From NCBI GenBank assembly GCA_930367215.1, contig OV884058.1, positions 221,444,208-221,508,207 of the forward strand: a DNA stretch of 64,000 bases. Direction: 5' to 3'. Positions 22,076 through 34,960 of this stretch are shown here, in pieces. The DNA comes from Pollenia angustigena. Taxonomy: Eukaryota; Arthropoda; Insecta; Diptera; Polleniidae. A model generated the notes under the pieces. It did no database searches. It was not told the DNA's origin and saw nothing but the letters and a program-made list of their open reading frames with translations. A program made the position numbers and the translations under genes. Within the stretch, counting starts at the first letter, position 1. The number at the start of each line of letters is the position of its first letter.

Positions 22076-23439
22076 TGTGGCAATTAAATAGTTAAATGGA
22101 AAACACTATTCAAGTAAAAAATTTGAAAGTATACAATTAAAAACTTTAACACCAACTTGAATAAAGTTAGTCCTCTGTTATATAAATTTTGTATCAAAAA
22201 ATGTTTAAAAAACAACAACGAAAAATTTAACTGAAATAAATAAATATTTAAAACAAAGTCAGTAAATATGAGTATAATATTATTGTTGTTGTTGCTGCTG
22301 TAAACAGACTTTTCCTCTCTGTGTATAAAAAAACATATGTGTGTGTGTGTGTATCAATATGTGTATCAAACTGATGCATTTTTGAGTTACGGTTTTTTTT
22401 TCCTCAGAAGTATTTGTAAAACATTTATATATTTATATAAACATGTATAGTACATACACATGTGCATATAGTATTTACATACATACATACACATGTACAT
22501 ATGTATGTTATTATATGGCATATCTGAATATCGTTTGCCAAAAGGTATTTTTGCATTTCGAAGGCATATTAACTTTTATTAAGTGTATTTATATACACAA
22601 ATACATGAATCCTTTTTAATAGTGCTGTATAAAATACATTTGTGTGTTTGTTCATTGCATATATAAAATTTATATTTATTTTTGTTATTTATATAAATTG
22701 TAAACAAGTAAGTCAAAACAAATTTACACTCGATGCTGCATTAGGCTGGCTCATTGTTCGATATTTTACGTGGACTAAGAATTCCCTTTTTTGTTTTTTT
22801 TTTTTTTTGCCGCAAATCACTTTTCCTATGGTATGATATTTTTGTTTTTGCTTGTTTTGTTGTTTTTTTTTTTAATTAATTTAAATTTTTTAATGTCTTT
22901 GACTTAAATGTTTCGGTGATTACAAAAGATGATTTTCTTTAAATTATTGTCTAGCTATAGAATTTTCAGAGCTTTTATAGTAGATGACTCCTAATGTATA
23001 TTCTTGTATAAATATCTTTATATATAACTACAAACTTTATAAGTATGTACATTTTTTGAACTATTTAAAAAAATATATCACCTGGAGTCATTAATATAAT
23101 TCTGTAAGGGCAAACAAATAAAAAGATGAATAAAAAACTTTTAAAATTTTTGTTTACTAAAATTTTTTTTTTAAATAGGTAGTTAAAATTATTTTTAAAG
23201 CCAGTAATAAGGCCGAGTCACATGGAATCCGTTTTACTTTATACGTCGATTTATTTTAACTGATAAGTTAGTTGATATACAGGTTCCATTAACGCAAAGT
23301 ACAAAAGTTGGACAACTTTTAGCGTACGTTGAGTTATTGAAACCTAATTTTGTGTTTTGATTTGTTTTAATTTAATTTTTTGTTTTGTGTGTCAGCAAAA
23401 ACAAAATAAAATCAATAAACAAAATTAAAATACATAAAT
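22076..23439. other. No gene; microsatellites
   Basis: Holds a (TG)n tract at 22338-22356, CATA/TACA-rich sequence at 22440-22510 and long T runs near 22793 and 22864. Nothing coding was recognised. Confidence 0.6.
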
Positions 23440-25060
23440 AAAATGCTGCCTCGAAGTTGTCATCAAAACATCAGGCGGTAATAATTTGACAAACTTACAG
23501 AATGATCGTAGAAAGAACAGGAAGTTTCTTAACGATAACCTTGGTAGAAATTCTAAAAAAGAAATTTATATAATAGATTGCCATGGTAATACCATTCTAG
23601 ATGATGCTATGAAGGCTAGAACTTTGAACTTAAATTTTCTAAAAGCAGTACGAGATTTGAAGCAGGCAATTATTGAAAATCCAGCAGATAACTGCAATTC
23701 TCTAAGAACTTTGCGTCATTGTAAGAATCTTTTTTCGTTTGACTTTACAACTTCCAACGAAGTTGGAAATGCTATACGTAGTCTATCGCCTAATAAAAGC
23801 TGTGGGCATGATAACATATCGCCTAAAGTATTGAAAAATTGCAGCAGAATTATTGTTCCTCATTTTGTTAATATTTTTAATAATATTATAGCTACAAAAA
23901 CGTATTCTGATGTCTTAAAAATACATAAAGTAATAGCAATACCTAGCAATACCAAAAGGTATAAATTGTACTATGATTGACCAATTTCGTCCAATATCGG
24001 TATTACCAATAATAAATAACGTTTTTGAAAAAATAATACATAGCCAACTATCAGCGTATTTTTAACAAAACAATTTGCTTGATGACTGTCAGAATGGCTT
24101 TAGAAAAGGATGTGGTACAGAGGAAGCATTAATAAGTGTCCAAAATTGCATATGCAAAATGCTAGATGAAGGTAATAGGGGAGTTACTGGAATTTTCTTC
24201 GACTTATCAAAAGCGTTTGATATGATTGACCACAGGATCTTGATTCAAAAACTTCAATATTATCGAGTTCGTGGTAATGATCTGTTGCTATTTCAGTCAT
24301 ACTTAGGAAAAAGAATGCAGTTTGTACATGTCAATAAACATAAGAGCAGCTTAGGTCAAGTAAAGTATGCAGTGCCCCAGGGTACCGTATTGGGACTCCT
24401 GCTTTTTGTTATATATATATGAATTTTTGGATGAAATTTTAGCTAACGGGAAAGATGTTTATCTATGCTGATGACATATCTCTTTTTTATCCACATAAGT
24501 ATGAGACCGCAGTCAAACCCTACATGGAGCTTGATGTATCTCTTATAATTGAGTATATGCGGATAAACAAACTTTTTATTAATCCAGAAAAAACTAAATT
24601 AATGCGATTTAGACCACATGTCCGTTTCAACACTAATTTCAGTTTATACATATATTGATGGTAAATAAATTCAGGAGATCTCCAGGAGTATTTGGGACTA
24701 AATTTGAAATCTAATCTTGCATGGAATCAACATAAAAGACACCTAAAGTCAAAAATATCACCTGCTTTTGGACTATTACATAAGTTTAAATACAAATTTG
24801 ACCAAAACACGATGTTATTGATTTACCAATGTCGAATTCAAAGTCATATTAACTATTTATCTCTTATATATGCACACAAGAAAAGTGTTGAAATGCGTTC
24901 CCTGCAACGACTTTAAAATAGAGCATTAAAAGCTGTTGCAAACTTGCCAATGAGACATTCAACAAATTCCTTATATACTGAATATTTTCCGTCTATTTTG
25001 CCAATATGTGGAACTTATAAGTTACAAACTTTTTTATATGTATGTATACAAATGTGTCTA
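23440..25060 (+). pseudogene. Second LINE family: reverse transcriptase in broken frames
   Basis: Frames at 23486-23980, 24075-24422, 24455-24658 and 24692-24916 make one degraded LINE reverse transcriptase. Motifs in order are SPNKSCGHDNISPKVLKNCS, FFDLSKAFDMIDHRILIQKL (first Asp), KYAVPQGTVLG and MFIYADDISLF (catalytic pair), followed by a thumb. Frameshifts separate the blocks, and at least one stop lies just before YADD. The sequence differs clearly from the LINE at 1508 and from jockey. The C-terminus reappears at 26073 after about 1 kb of inserted sequence. Confidence 0.85.
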
Positions 25061-25088
25061 TAGCATAGGCCATCATACAATATTACTA

Positions 25089-25531
25089 CACAGAAAAAAT
25101 GAAAAACCAACTTCAATTAACGTATTTGCTAGAAATTTGTACTATTAATTAAATTCTGTACTGATTTTTCGCCAGCAAACGAATTGATCATATCAATTAA
25201 CACGATTGTAAGTTTGAGCTTTTCTTGCTGTTCAGTTTCAATCAATAGGTTTAATTGAAATGTGACCACCAGCAAAAGAGGCTAAATAAAACGTTAACAC
25301 AAATTAAAATATTTTTTTCAATCAACACAGTTAATTGAAGCAATTAAAAAATTGTTTGAAAATTGTAAATATTTTAAAGTTTGTGTGTATGTTTTCATAT
25401 TTGCACATATACACATAAACATTATAATTTTTATTTTCAATTAAGGGAAATTAATTGGAACAATTAAAAAAATTGTTTGAAACAGCATAATTGAATTAAT
25501 TGAAAAAATGTTGGTGAACATTTTTTCTGTG
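25089..25531. mobile_element. CACAGAAAAA-ended element E3, CAATTAA-word interior
   Basis: The ends are the perfect pair CACAGAAAAAATG and CATTTTTTCTGTG. CAATTAA/TTAATTG occurs about a dozen times inside (for example TTCAATTAACG, GTTAATTGAAGCAATTAA, AATTGAATTAATTG). It lies within the second LINE. Confidence 0.7.
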
Positions 25532-26050
25532 TACGTTCATACGTAGCCTATTTGCGAATAAAAATTATTTGCGATTAACTAACTCACTGTTTATATGTCT
25601 ATTTCTCAATGAAAATTCTTATTTTTAAATGTGCCAGATGGAAAATTGATTCATTAAGTAGCCAGTATGTATATAAACTTTTTATTTTTTAAATGAAAAA
25701 TATCAAAAACTATTGTGTATTTTTAAATTTATGGCCTGTTCAACGATTTCGAATGAAGACTTCGTTCGCTTAACTTTGCATGTAAAACAAAAGCAGTATT
25801 TTATAATTTGTTTTTGTTTTAACTGTAAGTTAAGCGAACGAAGTCTTCGTTCGGAAATAGATGAACAGGCAGTTATTTGCACATTTTTGATTTAATTTTA
25901 CTTTTGTTGTCATATGAATGTGCCACATCGAAATAGAAACATAAAACGGTTAAAGTGTGGCAATGCTTAAAATCTTATTTGCAAATAGTGTCGTTAATCA
26001 GGAATTGTTTTCATGAGTTAGCTATTCGCAAATAAAAATTTTATTCACTG
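25532..26050. repeat. Inserted AT-rich sequence in the LINE, with inverted TATTTGCGAAT ends
   Basis: TATTTGCGAATAAAAATT near 25549 and ATTCGCAAATAAAAATTTT near 26023 are opposed, which suggests that another short element, carrying the 25734-25870 MITE, lies between E3 and the resumed LINE. Boundaries are uncertain. Confidence 0.4.
25734..25870. mobile_element. MITE, 137 bp, ~43-bp inverted repeats, GCCTGTTCA ends
   Basis: The left arm GCCTGTTCAACGATTTCG continuing to CGTTCGCTTAACTT is mirrored by the right arm ending TGAACAGGC, with about 90% identity. The end sequence is shared with the MITE at 54908-55012. Confidence 0.85.
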
Positions 26051-26358
26051 TTTATACGGCAATATTCTCTACTTGCAATATATTTATTGGCGAATATGTG
26101 GTGCGTATAAACGTAGTATATGTTTCGTTAGAGATCAGAGTTCATACAATACTCGCAATAGTCAACAATTAAGAGTAGCTTTTTGCCGTACAGAAACAAC
26201 ATATCAACGTATTGAATACTCCGGTAGCAAAGAATTTAACAACTTACCTCAATCTATTAAAATAAGCCCTACTCTTTCCAATTTTCAGTGGCGCTGAGCC
26301 ACTATTTCCTTTTGCACACCTTTGTAATTGAATTGAAATAAATAAAAAAAAAAAAAAG
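26051..26358 (+). pseudogene. Second LINE family: C-terminus and poly(A) tail
   Basis: The frame 26073-26297 gives SSYNTRNSQQLRVAFCRTET and RIEYSGSKEFNNLPQSIKIS, a typical C-terminal module of such ORF2 proteins. It is followed by a short 3' region and an A tail at 26338-26356. It completes the element begun at 23440. Confidence 0.8.
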
Positions 26359-26399
26359 AACTTAATAAGATATGAAACTCTTCAACTTTCTCTCAACGT

Positions 26400-26800
26400 G
26401 TAAAAGTAAATACGTTGTTTTCGGTTAATTGAGCCCCGCTTAATTGAGTTTCCCGTTTTATTGAACTAAAAACCGTGGAACGAAATCATTCAGTAGCTAT
26501 AACTGTCTATGTAAAAACACCCATTTAGTTGAGTTCCGTTTAATTGCGTCAGCCACTTAATTATATCGCAAAATAATACGGCATTGCGAAAAACAAGAAC
26601 AAATGTTTCGGTTAATTTGTTCCGTAAACTTAATGAGTTTTTTCTCCACAAACTTAAAAAGATTATTTAGCGGCAAGAAAGATTGTACGATGAACGTACC
26701 TGATTTTTATATTGTTTTAAAAAACCTAAACCATTTTTAACTTAATAAATAAAGAAATGAGTTTTATTTTCTATCTACACATGGGTGTTTCGATTTACTG
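26400..26800. repeat. Dispersed repeat, inverted relative to 7680-8010
   Basis: GCGGCAAGAAAGATTGTACG, then AAATGAGTTTTATTTTCTAT, then ACATGGGTGTTTCG, is the reverse complement of 7765-7900 with divergence. It is interrupted at 26801 by element E4 and resumes at 27618-27680 (CAATTAAGCGATTTTCG). Confidence 0.7.
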
Positions 26801-27617
26801 CACACAGAAAAAAATACCAATGTTAAAATAACATGGCGAAATGTTGTTTGAAAATCATGGTAAATTTCTGCAAAAGAATGCCCTTTATTTATATTTATCA
26901 TTATTTCATATAAATTTTAAATGAAAAAAAAATAAAAATAATCTTAAATCACGTTTATTTAATATTATTCATTGTGAAAATAACATTGTTCAATATTGAA
27001 TCCATAAAAACCTGTTTTATATTAAAATCAAAAGTTTATCTTGTTAAATTAACATGCATACACACTTAAGTATGTACATCTTTTTATTTTCATGTTTAAA
27101 ATATATTATAAAAAGAAGACAATTCCCGTATTCTTTTAATTAAAATAATTTAGTTAAATAGTACATCAAGTTTTCAAAGTAGACTGATGACGAAAACGAT
27201 ATCGGGCCATTCTGCTGATGCTTCTGTTAACATAGGAGATACAAAATAAGTGAAACATGTGTTACAGGGGTAAGTGTTTTAAATTATTCTTAAATAAATG
27301 CATATGTTGTCTTCACACTGTTATATCACACTCCAACCAATTTGATTCTACATGAAATTCACGTTGTTTCAACTTTAAATAACTTTCATTCAACGTGATT
27401 CAGATTGTTATTTCAATATTAATTACATTTTGCTCTAACTTTACTGCAATGTTAAATTAACATGAATTATAGTTATTTAAAAAGAAAAAAATGTTGTTCG
27501 CAAGTTATTGTAAAATCATGTTAAATTAATATGAAACAACAATGAAGCAAAATCACTACTGAAAAATGTAAAATCAACCTTGTTTTGAATGAATTTACAT
27601 TGATTTTTTTCTGTGTG
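26801..27617. mobile_element. CACAGAAAAA-ended element E4, TTAAC/ATG-word interior
   Basis: The ends are CACACAGAAAAAAAT and ATTTTTTTCTGTGTG. The interior repeats GTTAAA..AACATG-type words in both orientations (for example TGTTAAAATAACATGG, TTAAATTAACATG, CATGTTAAATTAATATG). Similarity between 26400-26800 and 27618-27680 as one repeat shows that E4 is an insertion. Confidence 0.72.
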
Positions 27618-27883
27618 TGCACATCTTGCCCAATTAAGCGATTTTCGTTTTAATTTCGCTGACGATTTGATTAATTCCTTAAATCAAAAGTGCTTTCTCG
27701 ATATTGGGGATTTTTTTGAAATTTTATGATTAAATTTTTCAATTTTAGAGATTTATTTGGTTTTTTGCCAAAGTTCAAAATCGATTATTTGAAACCAAAT
27801 GTATTTTAGAGAGTTTTGATTTAAGAGATTTTTGGCGATTTTATTTTTTTTATATTAAAAGTTAGTTAATTTTGTCCACATTT

Positions 27884-28132
27884 CGCTCATTTGCTGCAAG
27901 ACCGGCATAACTCAAAAAAAAAAAACGATTTCGAGATAAACGCATTTAAAGTTTTTGATTTCTTCTTACTACTTAGAAAAAAAGAAGACACATTCTCTTC
28001 AAACTGGGATAGTATAAAAGTTATAAAGATGAATTTAAGACACAATATAAAGAAAAACAAAGCGAAAAATTCTGCATCTCTAACTCCAAAATTTAATTTT
28101 TTGAGTTATGCCGGTCTTGCAGCAAATGAGCG
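27884..28132. mobile_element. MITE, 249 bp, perfect ~36-bp inverted repeats
   Basis: CGCTCATTTGCTGCAAGACC and its continuation to position 27919 recur exactly in reverse complement ending at 28132. ATTT flanks both sides directly (27880-27883 and 28133-28136), a possible 4-bp target duplication. Confidence 0.88.
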
Positions 28133-28564
28133 ATTTGGTTTATTCAGTTTAAATTAAGCAATTATTTTTTAAAATTTTTTAAATTATATATTTTTAGCGA
28201 CATTTCCGTTGTTACGCTTATTTATAAAAAAATCGTCAAAAGTTTTAACAAGAATCGTCAAAATCGTCACGAACATTTAACAAAATCGTCAACAAATCGT
28301 CAAATATTTAAATTTTACAAATCAGAGACAATTTATTGCATTGATTGGTTTAAAAATATATTTATGATAATGAAAGTGATATGCTTAAGTTTTATTCATG
28401 GTAGAATAAATACAAGGTATAGTCATTAGAAATTTTGTTCTCAATTTCAAAACCCATATATCGTCAAACAAAAGAAAATATAAATAAATTAAATATAAAA
28501 ATAAAAATCAAATAAATTATTTTGACATTACATGGGTAAATAATGAAAGCGCTCCTTAATGAAC

Positions 28565-28789
28565 CAAGGCGAATCTATTACAGGTGGTCTTAAAAGCCCT
28601 GCTGATAATAGCTTAAATCACTGTTGGATGTCAAAATTTTGTTTATTCTCTTTTATTATCTTTGTTTCTGTTTTGTTTTGTTTCTGTTTTTGACATTGTA
28701 CAATGATTTTACAAAAACAAATTGCTTGTGGTTTTTGTACGAGTTGTACTTGTTGTAGTACCGAGATTACCTGGGATGAATTCGCCTTG
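28565..28789. mobile_element. CAAGGCGAAT-ended MITE in duplication unit 1 (second copy at 30652-30876)
   Basis: Left end CAAGGCGAATCTATTACAGG, right end CCTGGGATGAATTCGCCTTG. The same end motif delimits 59898-60350. Confidence 0.7.
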
Positions 28790-29638
28790 CTAATGAACAT
28801 ACCTGGTACTTATTATACTATGGTTTTATTCCATTTATATCAGCAAGTGAACTGAAAAATCTTTGTCAATTAAAAATAAATACATAAGAAAAAATACATT
28901 TTCATAAAAACATAGCAAAAATGTATTTATTTCATTTATCCATATTCACAAAAACATTAAATAATAAAGGGTTCTGTCTATATCAACAGCCTTTTCACCC
29001 GACTTGAAACGCGTTATTACGTCCAATTGTTGTTCCAAACTAATGCATTTTCTTCTCTTTGCACTCATTATTCTACACCACTTCTCATTAATAACTAACT
29101 TCTTACTTCCTAACACAAAAAATTTATATGAAAAGCACTAATAAAAATTTTACTACACGTTCAATCACTTGTGTTCTAAAAACAGCACATAAAAAAATTT
29201 GTTTCTATTCAGTTGTTCTACAAAATTGAGAATTTCAATTGAAAATTAAGAACATTCCAAATGAAATTGTGAAAATTGCAGTTGAAATTGAGAATTTTTA
29301 TTTATAAATTGAGAAAATTCCAAACGAAATTGAGAATTTTAATTTGAAATTGCGAAAATTCCAAATAACATTCAGAAAATTTAATTGGAAATGGAAAAAT
29401 TCCAAATGGAATTGAGAAATTTTAATTATAAATTGATAAAATTGAATTAAAAATTTGGAATTTTCTCAATTTCATCTGAAATTTTCTCATTTTCAATGAA
29501 AAATTGTGTAAATAATAAAATTTGTATTATCGATTAATAGTATGGGTTCAATATTCATAATACAGCAAAGTTCATATAGTGAAATGTTTCTCTACATAAT
29601 ACAAATTATCTACAACGACAAGCCCCTCATACTTAGTG

Positions 29639-29849
29639 CATATCGAGCCCTAGCCGGAAGCGCCAAAAATCAAATTTTACAGGGGAGAGGGTTTTTCTTA
29701 TTTTATGTCATATACATTTTTTATGAAATTTGTCGTGACAATGACATTGTAGACGATGATGCAAGTGTTGCCAATAAAGTCATTTATTAAAAAAACGAAA
29801 ATTGAAAATGATGTCGCTTACGTTATTTTCGCGGTTAGGGCTCGATATG
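29639..29849. mobile_element. CATATCGAGCCCTA-ended MITE in unit 1 (second copy at 31726-31936)
   Basis: CATATCGAGCCCTAGCCG at the left and CGGTTAGGGCTCGATATG at the right are inverted with one mismatch. Its middle resembles the short palindromic element at 49096, which suggests an older nested insertion. Confidence 0.75.
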
Positions 29850-30419
29850 AATTGGTTCGTCTTAAAGATCATTACTTGTCGTTCTTATTGTGGTTTTTAA
29901 AAATTTTACACTGTTGAATGAACTGGTATTGAAGCAAGTTTATTCTATTGTACAAAGATTTTTTTCTCATACTGAAAAAAACAGTTTTGTTGAATTTGCT
30001 TTGGTATCACCAAAAATAAAAAAAAAACACACCGAAATTTAAAAAAAGCGCACCACGCACCAACAAAGGAATTTTTCGAACACAAAATTTAAAAACGCAC
30101 CCAAAATGGTGAGTTACGCACCGAGTTGACAACGCTGGTGATTATGACTTCAGTGAAAAAAGCGGATTTAACCAATTTTTAAAAAGCGACGGCTTTCATA
30201 GAATTGTAAAATTAGAATTACAAATTCTTCTAATGAAAGCCGCCTGGTTTGTGATGGGGGAAGATTGGTTTTTTTTGTAAAATTTCCAATAATTTTTGTA
30301 TTTCGAAAAATTTATTTTTACGTTTTGGACTGTTCCCAATATAATTGTAAATATTTCTTGTAAGTGTTCTATTTATTGATGCCAGAAAATCGTCATAACA
30401 CTATTACTTTTACCCTTTA

Positions 30420-32503
30420 TTATTGCATTGATTGGTTTAAAAATATATTTATGATAATGAAAGTGATATGCTTAAGTTTTATTCATGGTAGAATAAATAC
30501 AAGGTATAGTCATTAGAAATTTTGTTCTCAATTTCAAAACCCATATATCGTCAAACAAAAGAAAATATAAATAAATTAAATATAAAAATAAAAATCAAAT
30601 AAATTATTTTGACATTACATGGGTAAATAATGAAAGCGCTCCTTAATGAACCAAGGCGAATCTATTACAGGTGGTCTTAAAAGCCCTGCTGATAATAGCT
30701 TAAATCACTGTTGGATGTCAAAATTTTGTTTATTCTCTTTTATTATCTTTGTTTCTGTTTTGTTTTGTTTCTGTTTTTGACATTGTACAATGATTTTACA
30801 AAAACAAATTGCTTGTGGTTTTTGTACGAGTTGTACTTGTTGTAGTACCGAGATTACCTGGGATGAATTCGCCTTGCTAATGAACATACCTGGTACTTAT
30901 TATACTATGGTTTTATTCCATTTATATCAGCAAGTGAACTGAAAAATCTTTGTCAATTAAAAATAAATACATAAGAAAAAATACATTTTCATAAAAACAT
31001 AGCAAAAATGTATTTATTTCATTTATCCATATTCACAAAAACATTAAATAATAAAGGGTTCTGTCTATATCAACAGCCTTTTCACCCGACTTGAAACGCG
31101 TTATTACGTCCAATTGTTGTTCCAAACTAATGCATTTTCTTCTCTTTGCACTCATTATTCTACACCACTTCTCATTAATAACTAACTTCTTACTTCCTAA
31201 CACAAAAAATTTATATGAAAAGCACTAATAAAAATTTTACTACACGTTCAATCACTTGTGTTCTAAAAACAGCACATAAAAAAATTTGTTTCTATTCAGT
31301 TGTTCTACAAAATTGAGAATTTCAATTGAAAATTAAGAACATTCCAAATGAAATTGTGAAAATTGCAGTTGAAATTGAGAATTTTTATTTATAAATTGAG
31401 AAAATTCCAAACGAAATTGAGAATTTTAATTTGAAATTGCGAAAATTCCAAATAACATTCAGAAAATTTAATTGGAAATGGAAAAATTCCAAATGGAATT
31501 GAGAAATTTTAATTATAAATTGATAAAATTGAATTAAAAATTTGGAATTTTCTCAATTTCATCTGAAATTTTCTCATTTTCAATGAAAAATTGTGTAAAT
31601 AATAAAATTTGTATTATCGATTAATAGTATGGGTTCAATATTCATAATACAGCAAAGTTCATATAGTGAAATGTTTCTCTACATAATACAAATTATCTAC
31701 AACGACAAGCCCCTCATACTTAGTGCATATCGAGCCCTAGCCGGAAGCGCCAAAAATCAAATTTTACAGGGGAGAGGGTTTTTCTTATTTTATGTCATAT
31801 ACATTTTTTATGAAATTTGTCGTGACAATGACATTGTAGACGATGATGCAAGTGTTGCCAATAAAGTCATTTATTAAAAAAACGAAAATTGAAAATGATG
31901 TCGCTTACGTTATTTTCGCGGTTAGGGCTCGATATGAATTGGTTCGTCTTAAAGATCATTACTTGTCGTTCTTATTGTGGTTTTTAAAAATTTTACACTG
32001 TTGAATGAACTGGTATTGAAGCAAGTTTATTCTATTGTACAAAGATTTTTTTCTCATACTGAAAAAAACAGTTTTGTTGAATTTGCTTTGGTATCACCAA
32101 AAATAAAAAAAAAACACACCGAAATTTAAAAAAAGCGCACCACGCACCAACAAAGGAATTTTTCGAACACAAAATTTAAAAACGCACCCAAAATGGTGAG
32201 TTACGCACCGAGTTGACAACGCTGGTGATTATGACTTCAGTGAAAAAAGCGGATTTAACCAATTTTTAAAAAGCGACGGCTTTCATAGAATTGTAAAATT
32301 AGAATTACAAATTCTTCTAATGAAAGCCGCCTGGTTTGTGATGGGGGAAGATTGGTTTTTTTTGTAAAATTTCCAATAATTTTTGTATTTCGAAAAATTT
32401 ATTTTTACGTTTTGGACTGTTCCCAATATAATTGTAAATATTTCTTGTAAGTGTTCTATTTATTGATGCCAGAAAATCGTCATAACACTATTACTTTTAC
32501 CCT
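30420..32503. repeat. 2.08-kb tandem duplication, unit 2
   Basis: Direct copy of unit 1 at an offset of 2087. No substitution was noticed between the two, which suggests either a very recent event or an assembly artefact. Confidence 0.92.
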
Positions 32504-32655
32504 GCTTGTCGGTTACTTTTTGTTAGTGTTTGGTTATCTAAATCGAATGCAGTTTAATCATATTCTAGTGGCTTTTGATTATAATGTTATTTCAAATCAA
32601 AAGAAAGTGTTTTTCAGTTCAGTTTAAATTTGGCTACCTGCTTAAAAAAAACATT

Positions 32656-32732
32656 TATATAGCCTCCACCACAAATTGTGCATGTGGTTATACTAAGTTT
32701 ATCATTCCGTGTGAAACTTTTTTAATATTCAT
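32656..32732 (+). mobile_element. INE-1-like element, 5' part (continues at 38933)
   Basis: TATAGCCTCCACCACAAATT, then TCATTCCGTGTGAAACTTTT, matches the 5' end of the complete element at 41117. It breaks at ATATTCAT, which is exactly where 38933 resumes. The 6.2 kb between are later insertions. Confidence 0.8.
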
Positions 32733-34589
32733 AACAGCGCTGTTAAATTTGGATTACGATTAGTAATCAATTAGATTAAATTTTAAAAAGAATGGTATTG
32801 ATTACATAATTCTCTTATTCACAATTCCTGATTATTAATTAATTATGATTACAAATAATCCAAAAATAATTAAGATTAGTTAGGATTACGAGGAAATAAT
32901 CAAAAGTAATCAAAAACATAGTTGACTACCTTCAAGGATTATTTTTGATTATTTTCGATTATTTTTTAAAAATTCAGAATGCTCATCATTTTACACTCAC
33001 ATTTTATTTTGAAAAATTTGCATTTAAAACGTAAAAAAATAGATAGTGTTTGTAAAGTGGGTCGAAAAAAAAAGTTGTGTCAGTCACCCCCTAGAATAAA
33101 AGATATGTCAATGAAGTTTCTAAAACAGGAAAAATTTTTTTTTTTGCCACGCCCCAAAATACAGCACTTTTGGTTTTTTATATGTACCGCTGCAATTTAA
33201 AGTCCGATCTCATCATATCGCATATCGTTGTTCATGGCTTGATAGTGGCCTATAGTGTTTGTATACAAAATAAAGGTATATTCACTTTAATAACAAAACA
33301 TAATAACAATTTTAGTACTTCCTAAATCAACAAAAAAGGGACAAATAATAAAGAAAACATTAAGAATACATTCAATTCCATTTGATTTTAATGCTTTGAG
33401 TTTGCGCTGTTGCTGCAATTGCAATATTTGCCTCAGGCTTCAACAAGAAATATGGTTGGAACCTTTCTATTAACCTCTGTTCCATTTTTTAAATAAGAGA
33501 TAATAACTGTTGCAATTCCTGGGATCTGCTTAGTTCAAAATATTTTCATATAAAACATCGAAGTTAGCTGCACACATAAAAAATATAGTATACACTTTTT
33601 CACATTAATATCTAATTTAAGCTGTTTATAAAAACAAGAATCGCAAACAAGTCAAGTTGGCATCATTATAATTCATTTATTTTGTTTGCATTTACCTTCA
33701 TTTATGCATATGGTTTGTGTTTACAGCAACTTCACCTCGATTATATGAAAGGAAATGTTGGCCTGGAACAGAATAAAGTAGTTGTAGTATTTAAAGCTGA
33801 CGAATGCTCTGTAGCGCAACAAAGTTCAAAATCTCGAATTTTGCGCTTTAACTGCAACTACTACAACTACTCTGTTGACTATACTTTGAAACTGCCGCAC
33901 AGAGGGGTGAAATCGTAAAAAATGGATATTAATTGAAAAATGAAAGTTTGTTTTTTTGAAAAATATTTAGTAACCGATTACAGTATATAAAATTCTACAT
34001 CACTACTGAAAATTTCAATGTCATATGATGTTTACTTGTCAAGCTGCATTGTATTAAAGTTAAGTAATTTTTGAGTTATTCGCGCACAATAGTGTTAATT
34101 GAAATTCGGTATATTTCGACGATTAATATATAGTTTTTGCAAGTCAAAAGTAATACTTTTACTATGGAATCTTCAACCTCAGGTATTTTAGCGTTGTTCT
34201 AAAAATAATTGTTTTAACAAAAGTTGTGTAGAAGTATTTTTAAAATTTTTTTTAAAATATGTCTCCATTTTGGCTATTTTCAAAATATTCGTGGATATTT
34301 AAATAAGAATGGTGTAAGTTGGCGTTATAATATTAATTTGTTAAGAAACTACAGTTCCTAGGCTTTTATATTCAGTAATAACATGTTGTGCGTTTTTGCG
34401 CGAAATTTTTTAAATTAATTAATTGTGAAAATAGTCACTCAAGCAAAGAACACCAGTTCTATCTTTTGTTTGCTTTGTCTTCGTTTTCGTTGTTATAATT
34501 GTTGTTTTTGTATACAATTGGCAACTGTGTGTCACAAAAATTTTGTTAGAAAAATATAGAGTTTTTGTTCACAATATCGAGCGGTATTC

Positions 34590-34960
34590 AGAAGTATCAG
34601 TGGTTAAACATGCCTCCAACCTTGCATAAGTTTTTAATACATGGCCCAGTATCATTTCGCACGCGCTATTATCGATCGGTGAACTGTCTGAGGAAGCCCA
34701 TGAAGCCCGAAACAAAGATTTTAAAAACTTCAGAGAACATTTTTCTCGCAAATGAAGTCGGTAGGATTGCAATCAAGACATATTAAATAGGTTCCTACTA
34801 AGTTCAGATCCAATCCTATCTGGTAAAACACAATTGCCCAAAAAAAAATTCCACCAACTTCCAAAATCTGTAGTAGATCTACTAGTTTCGCCTTCAGTTT
34901 TGACGAACGTGGCACCAGAAGGCACAAATTATGATACAGATGACGACGGGCATATTTTTT
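34590..34960 (+). pseudogene. Fragment of an unnamed transposon-type protein, sister to 4448-5070
   Basis: After a plausible splice acceptor (TTCAG) the plus strand reads KYQWLNMPPTLHKFLIHGP. With frameshifts it continues into EEAHEARNKDFKNFREHF and a stretch with LLSSDP, then QLPKKKFHQLPKSVVDLLVS. The order matches the minus-strand fragment at 4448-5070 (PWLPMTASVRKQLIHS, MSDPL, QLPKEVIAML). MESSTSG at 34163 followed by GTATTT could be a first exon. The family is not recognised, and several frame breaks show it is dead. Confidence 0.5.

Larger units (their letters stand above)
28333..30416. repeat. 2.08-kb tandem duplication, unit 1
   Basis: The unit runs from TTATTGCATTGATTGG to ATTACTTTTACCCT and appears identical to 30420-32503 wherever compared; two of its ORFs are identical in both. 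Three bases (TTA) separate the units. Each unit contains a CAAGGCGAAT-ended MITE, AATTGAGAA-type degenerate repeats (29215-29480) and a CATATCGAGCCCTA-ended MITE. No gene is visible. Confidence 0.92.

Noticed and set aside
27891..28157. 88-codon ORF
   Set aside because: It spans a MITE with perfect inverted repeats and has low-complexity composition.
29542..29790. 82-codon ORF repeated at 31629-31877
   Set aside because: Identical because the DNA is duplicated; it overlaps a MITE and shows no family similarity.
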